In this document: positions 61,826 to 64,000 of the stretch, in pieces
Numbering within the stretch: the stretch's first letter is position 1
Layout of the letters: the number at the start of each line of letters is the position of its first letter
Assembly (NCBI GenBank): GCA_030584085.1
Contig: CP129490.1
Coordinates: 3,505,511-3,569,510 of the forward strand
Reading direction: 5' to 3'
Source of the DNA: Melioribacteraceae bacterium
GTDB taxonomy: Bacteria; Bacteroidota; Ignavibacteria; Ignavibacteriales; Melioribacteraceae
Length of the DNA: 64,000 nucleotides
Program-made: the position numbers and the translations under genes
The notes under the pieces: generated by a model
Told to the model about the DNA's origin: nothing
Seen by the model: the letters and a program-made list of their open reading frames with translations, nothing else
Databases searched by the model: none

Positions 61826-63079
61826 TTAATTTCCGGCTTTACCTTCACTTTGCAGAAGTAGTTTTTGTTTAGATACTTTCGACATATAAACGAATATTAA
61901 ACTAACCAGACTAAAAAAGAATGATGCCGCCCATAAAATTGTTGGATTGAATTTATCATAAATAAATGTACCGACATACGGCGCAGCCATAAATGAAAGG
62001 CTGAACATCATCTGATAAAATCCCATGTACTCGCCTTTTCTTTTTTCCGGTGCAATTTCGGAAGCCATCGTCGCGGCACCGGGGAAAAATATCATCTCGC
62101 CGAATGTCCATATAACTATAGAAATAATTAGAATAGAAATTGTATCCGCAAATATTAAAGCACCAAAACCGATAGCGGTTAAAATTATTCCGAGATATAA
62201 TGAGTTTTCATCCTTCCAGCTTGTCATAGATGCGTTAAGCGGAAGTTCTATAAGAATTATTAGAACAGTATTTACCGCGATGAGTATTCCGAATGTAGAG
62301 TTTGAAAATCCTAAATGATCAACAACATATAGAGGAAGCGTTGACATTGACTGCATATAAACAATAGATACCGGAAGTGCGGCAATCAAAAAATATAGAA
62401 ATGATCTATTCGATAGCGCGGAGAAAAAAGCGGTTTTCTTCGGAACCAAATCGGTTGATTGAACTTCTGATTGAGGTTGACGTAAATCCCATTTAATGAC
62501 AACCAAAAAAATTCCCGCGATAAAACAAGTCCCAGCATCAACGTAAAAAAGTAAATCGTAACTAATTTCACTTAACATACCGCCGATAACCGGACCGATA
62601 CTCATTCCAAGATTTATTGCGAGTCGATATAGAGCAAAAGCTGTTTTTCTTTGAACCGATGAACTCTCGTTTGAAATAAATGATAAACTCGCAGGACGAA
62701 ATGCTTCGTTCACAATCGCCCATAAAAAACTTAGAAAAAGTATTAAATAATAATCATGTACAAAAGAGAAAATAAGCAGAAAGAAAGACGAACCGAAGAG
62801 AGAGATTTTCATCAATTGAATTTCACCGATTTTATCGCTTAGTCTTCCGACAAACGGAGCCGATATAAACGCCCCCAAACCATAAACGGCGACAACCAAA
62901 CCCGCTCGCGTCGCGCTCTCCTCCAAACTCTGTGAAACATACAGTGTAAGGAATATAATTACCATTGTACCGCTTCTATTAATCAGCGATGCAATTGATA
63001 TCAACCAAATGTTTTTGGGAAGACCCTTAATTCCTTTCCAAGGATTCACGTGAATATTTTTTAGTGAAATGAAAAACAA
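61826..63079 (-). CDS. MFS transporter, probable drug or metabolite efflux protein
   Basis: This 417-residue protein has about twelve membrane segments. The first half holds the MFS signature FVGRLSDKIGEIQLMKISLFG (loop 2-3), preceded by SATRAGLVVAVYGLGAFISAP. YRLAINLGMSIGPVIGGML lies in segment 5. The second half continues with ALPVSIVYMQSMSTLPLYVVDHLGFSNSTFGILIAVNTV. It most resembles the MdtH/YfcJ-type multidrug group. The start may be the TTG at 63079 or a GTG at 63049; no clear ribosome-binding site settles it. The substrate is unknown. Confidence 0.85.
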   Translation of the reverse strand: MFFISLKNIHVNPWKGIKGLPKNIWLISIASLINRSGTMVIIFLTLYVSQSLEESATRAGLVVAVYGLGAFISAPFVGRLSDKIGEIQLMKISLFGSSFFLLIFSFVHDYYLILFLSFLWAIVNEAFRPASLSFISNESSSVQRKTAFALYRLAINLGMSIGPVIGGMLSEISYDLLFYVDAGTCFIAGIFLVVIKWDLRQPQSEVQSTDLVPKKTAFFSALSNRSFLYFLIAALPVSIVYMQSMSTLPLYVVDHLGFSNSTFGILIAVNTVLIILIELPLNASMTSWKDENSLYLGIILTAIGFGALIFADTISILIISIVIWTFGEMIFFPGAATMASEIAPEKRKGEYMGFYQMMFSLSFMAAPYVGTFIYDKFNPTILWAASFFFSLVSLIFVYMSKVSKQKLLLQSEGKAGN

Positions 63080-63155
63080 ATATGTAATAATGATTTGACA
63101 AAGGAAAGAAGGTAAGTTCTAACCGGGTTTTTAGGCTTTAGCCTATTTTCCAAAG

Positions 63156-64000
63156 TCACTCAATTATAAAAAGATTGGAACCAACATAAATTTCTCGAAG
63201 TGTGGACTTACCTTTATACACAATCAACAAATCGAATTTGTGAGTTGAGGTTACGTTGAAAGCTAAATGACTATCACTTGGTTCAACAAGAAGACTTACT
63301 TTACCGTCAAGGTAATTCAAATTTTTTATACCATGCTTATCGCTTCTATCAATCCGCCAAGTTATCTTATTTTGCGGAACGTTCAATTCAATACCGATCA
63401 CATTTTCAATCAGCATAGCAATCGGACCGAGACCCGACCATCCCACAAAATCTTGTCGTGAATAAAAAGTATCATCCCATCTTGTAGCAGGTTCAGTATA
63501 TTCAGGCGAGTAACATTCCCAAATTGTTCTATAACCATCGGCGTATCTTTCCTCGAAAGCTATTTTATCTACACTTGGTTCAAAATCGAAATAGATTTCC
63601 GCCATTTTATAAAGATGATTTTCAACAATTTGATCTGCAAGCTCATGCTGCCCATAATTTTCCACACCTTTGATCACCATATAATTTGTCGGTGCCCAAA
63701 CTCCGCCAAGCCAATAATGACCACTCGAATCATACATCGGCTGGTTTGCGGCAAGTGCGGGTATCATATGCGATCGCCAAAACTCATCCGGATTTGCAAG
63801 ATGTTTAAATAATGCTTCTGCTCTATCGCGAGTAGCTGTTTCCGAAAGCAATGTCCAAAATCCACCTATGTGCATAACATCGCTCAGTTTTTTATCTTCT
63901 CTTAAATCATAATAAAATTGAGAATCTTCATCCCAGCAAAGTTGATTTATTAGTTTTGTTATGCGAGAATATTCATCCGTAAATTTTAAAACTGTTTTAT
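63156..64000 (-). CDS. partial GH63/MGH1-like glycosidase (5' end beyond the window)
   Basis: The reading frame stays open to the right edge, so only the C-terminal 281 residues are seen. The sequence upstream of the first internal Met reads on as LCWDEDSQFYYDLREDKKLS, confirming that the gene continues. Typical glucosidase-like segments are IGGFWTLLSETATRDRAEALF, NQPMYDSSGHYWLGGVWAPTNYMVIKG and TIWECYSPEY...FVGWSGLGPIAMLIENVIGI. These fit the (alpha/alpha)6 barrel of the GH63/trehalase-like MGH1 group. It probably releases glucose or mannose-type sugars from glycans; the exact substrate is unknown. Confidence 0.8.
   Translation of the reverse strand, partial: KTVLKFTDEYSRITKLINQLCWDEDSQFYYDLREDKKLSDVMHIGGFWTLLSETATRDRAEALFKHLANPDEFWRSHMIPALAANQPMYDSSGHYWLGGVWAPTNYMVIKGVENYGQHELADQIVENHLYKMAEIYFDFEPSVDKIAFEERYADGYRTIWECYSPEYTEPATRWDDTFYSRQDFVGWSGLGPIAMLIENVIGIELNVPQNKITWRIDRSDKHGIKNLNYLDGKVSLLVEPSDSHLAFNVTSTHKFDLLIVYKGKSTLREIYVGSNLFIIE

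Noticed and set aside
1-64000. CRISPR array, prophage, tRNA or rRNA genes
   Set aside because: No regularly spaced repeats, phage structural genes or tRNA-like T-loop sequences were seen on either strand by eye.

Overview
The window is AT-rich bacterial chromosome. It most likely comes from the Ignavibacteria (Ignavibacteriota, FCB group) or a close relative. The best clue is the very large secreted protein at 6406-11427, which ends in a type IX secretion sorting domain with the YPNPFNP signature common in that group. Supporting clues are many Sec- or lipoprotein-type exported proteins, a cytochrome bd operon and beta-helix DUF4097 proteins. This placement is inferred from protein style, not from rRNA, and no rRNA or tRNA gene was seen.

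Layout. 1-6.2 kb: an ECF sigma / zinc anti-sigma / OsmC unit on the plus strand faces a tightly packed minus-strand operon of ECF sigma, membrane anti-sigma-like HEAT protein and two DUF4097 beta-helix proteins; a thioesterase and a small unknown follow. 6.4-11.4 kb: a giant type IX cargo protein with beta-helix, lectin-like, Ig-like, cohesin-like and dockerin-like parts. 11.6-14.5 kb: rrf2-cydA-cydB. 14.9-18.2 kb: a PAS histidine kinase and NtrC-type regulator, followed by a small secreted protein behind a near-consensus sigma-54 promoter. 18.2-22.4 kb: a serine hydrolase with TPRs, an SDR, a SMUG2-like DNA glycosylase, a GlsB-like membrane protein and a DUF4382 lipoprotein. 22.6-33 kb: alanine racemase, MsrAB, a phosphoesterase, an M3 peptidase, outer-membrane proteins, an esterase-like protein lacking its serine, and a methyltransferase.

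33.2-43.9 kb: an SDR, then a plus-strand run of DUF3109, rpoN, a membrane methyltransferase-like protein, hslV, hslU and an acid phosphatase; then valS and a striking homologue of eukaryotic dihydroceramide delta-4 desaturase. 44-48.6 kb: a DinB-like protein, a Rieske protein, an SbtA/SbtB-like bicarbonate transporter pair, an NmrA-like protein and a BrnT/BrnA toxin-antitoxin. 48.7-58.6 kb: a tricorn-like protease, a PIG-L deacetylase, a broken DUF559 nuclease gene inside a small inverted-repeat cassette, the archaeal-type tRNA amidotransferase pair GatD/GatE, PIN-PhoH and DUF423. 58.6-64 kb: an aldehyde dehydrogenase, a 5'-nucleotidase, an MFS transporter and the 3' part of a GH63-like glycosidase running off the window.

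Most noteworthy are the archaeal-type GatDE genes in a bacterial context, the DEGS-like sphingolipid desaturase, the roughly 0.5-kb cassette with hairpin ends around a decayed DUF559 gene, and several families of dispersed palindromes. One palindrome and the DUF559 cassette touch the stop codons of neighbouring genes.
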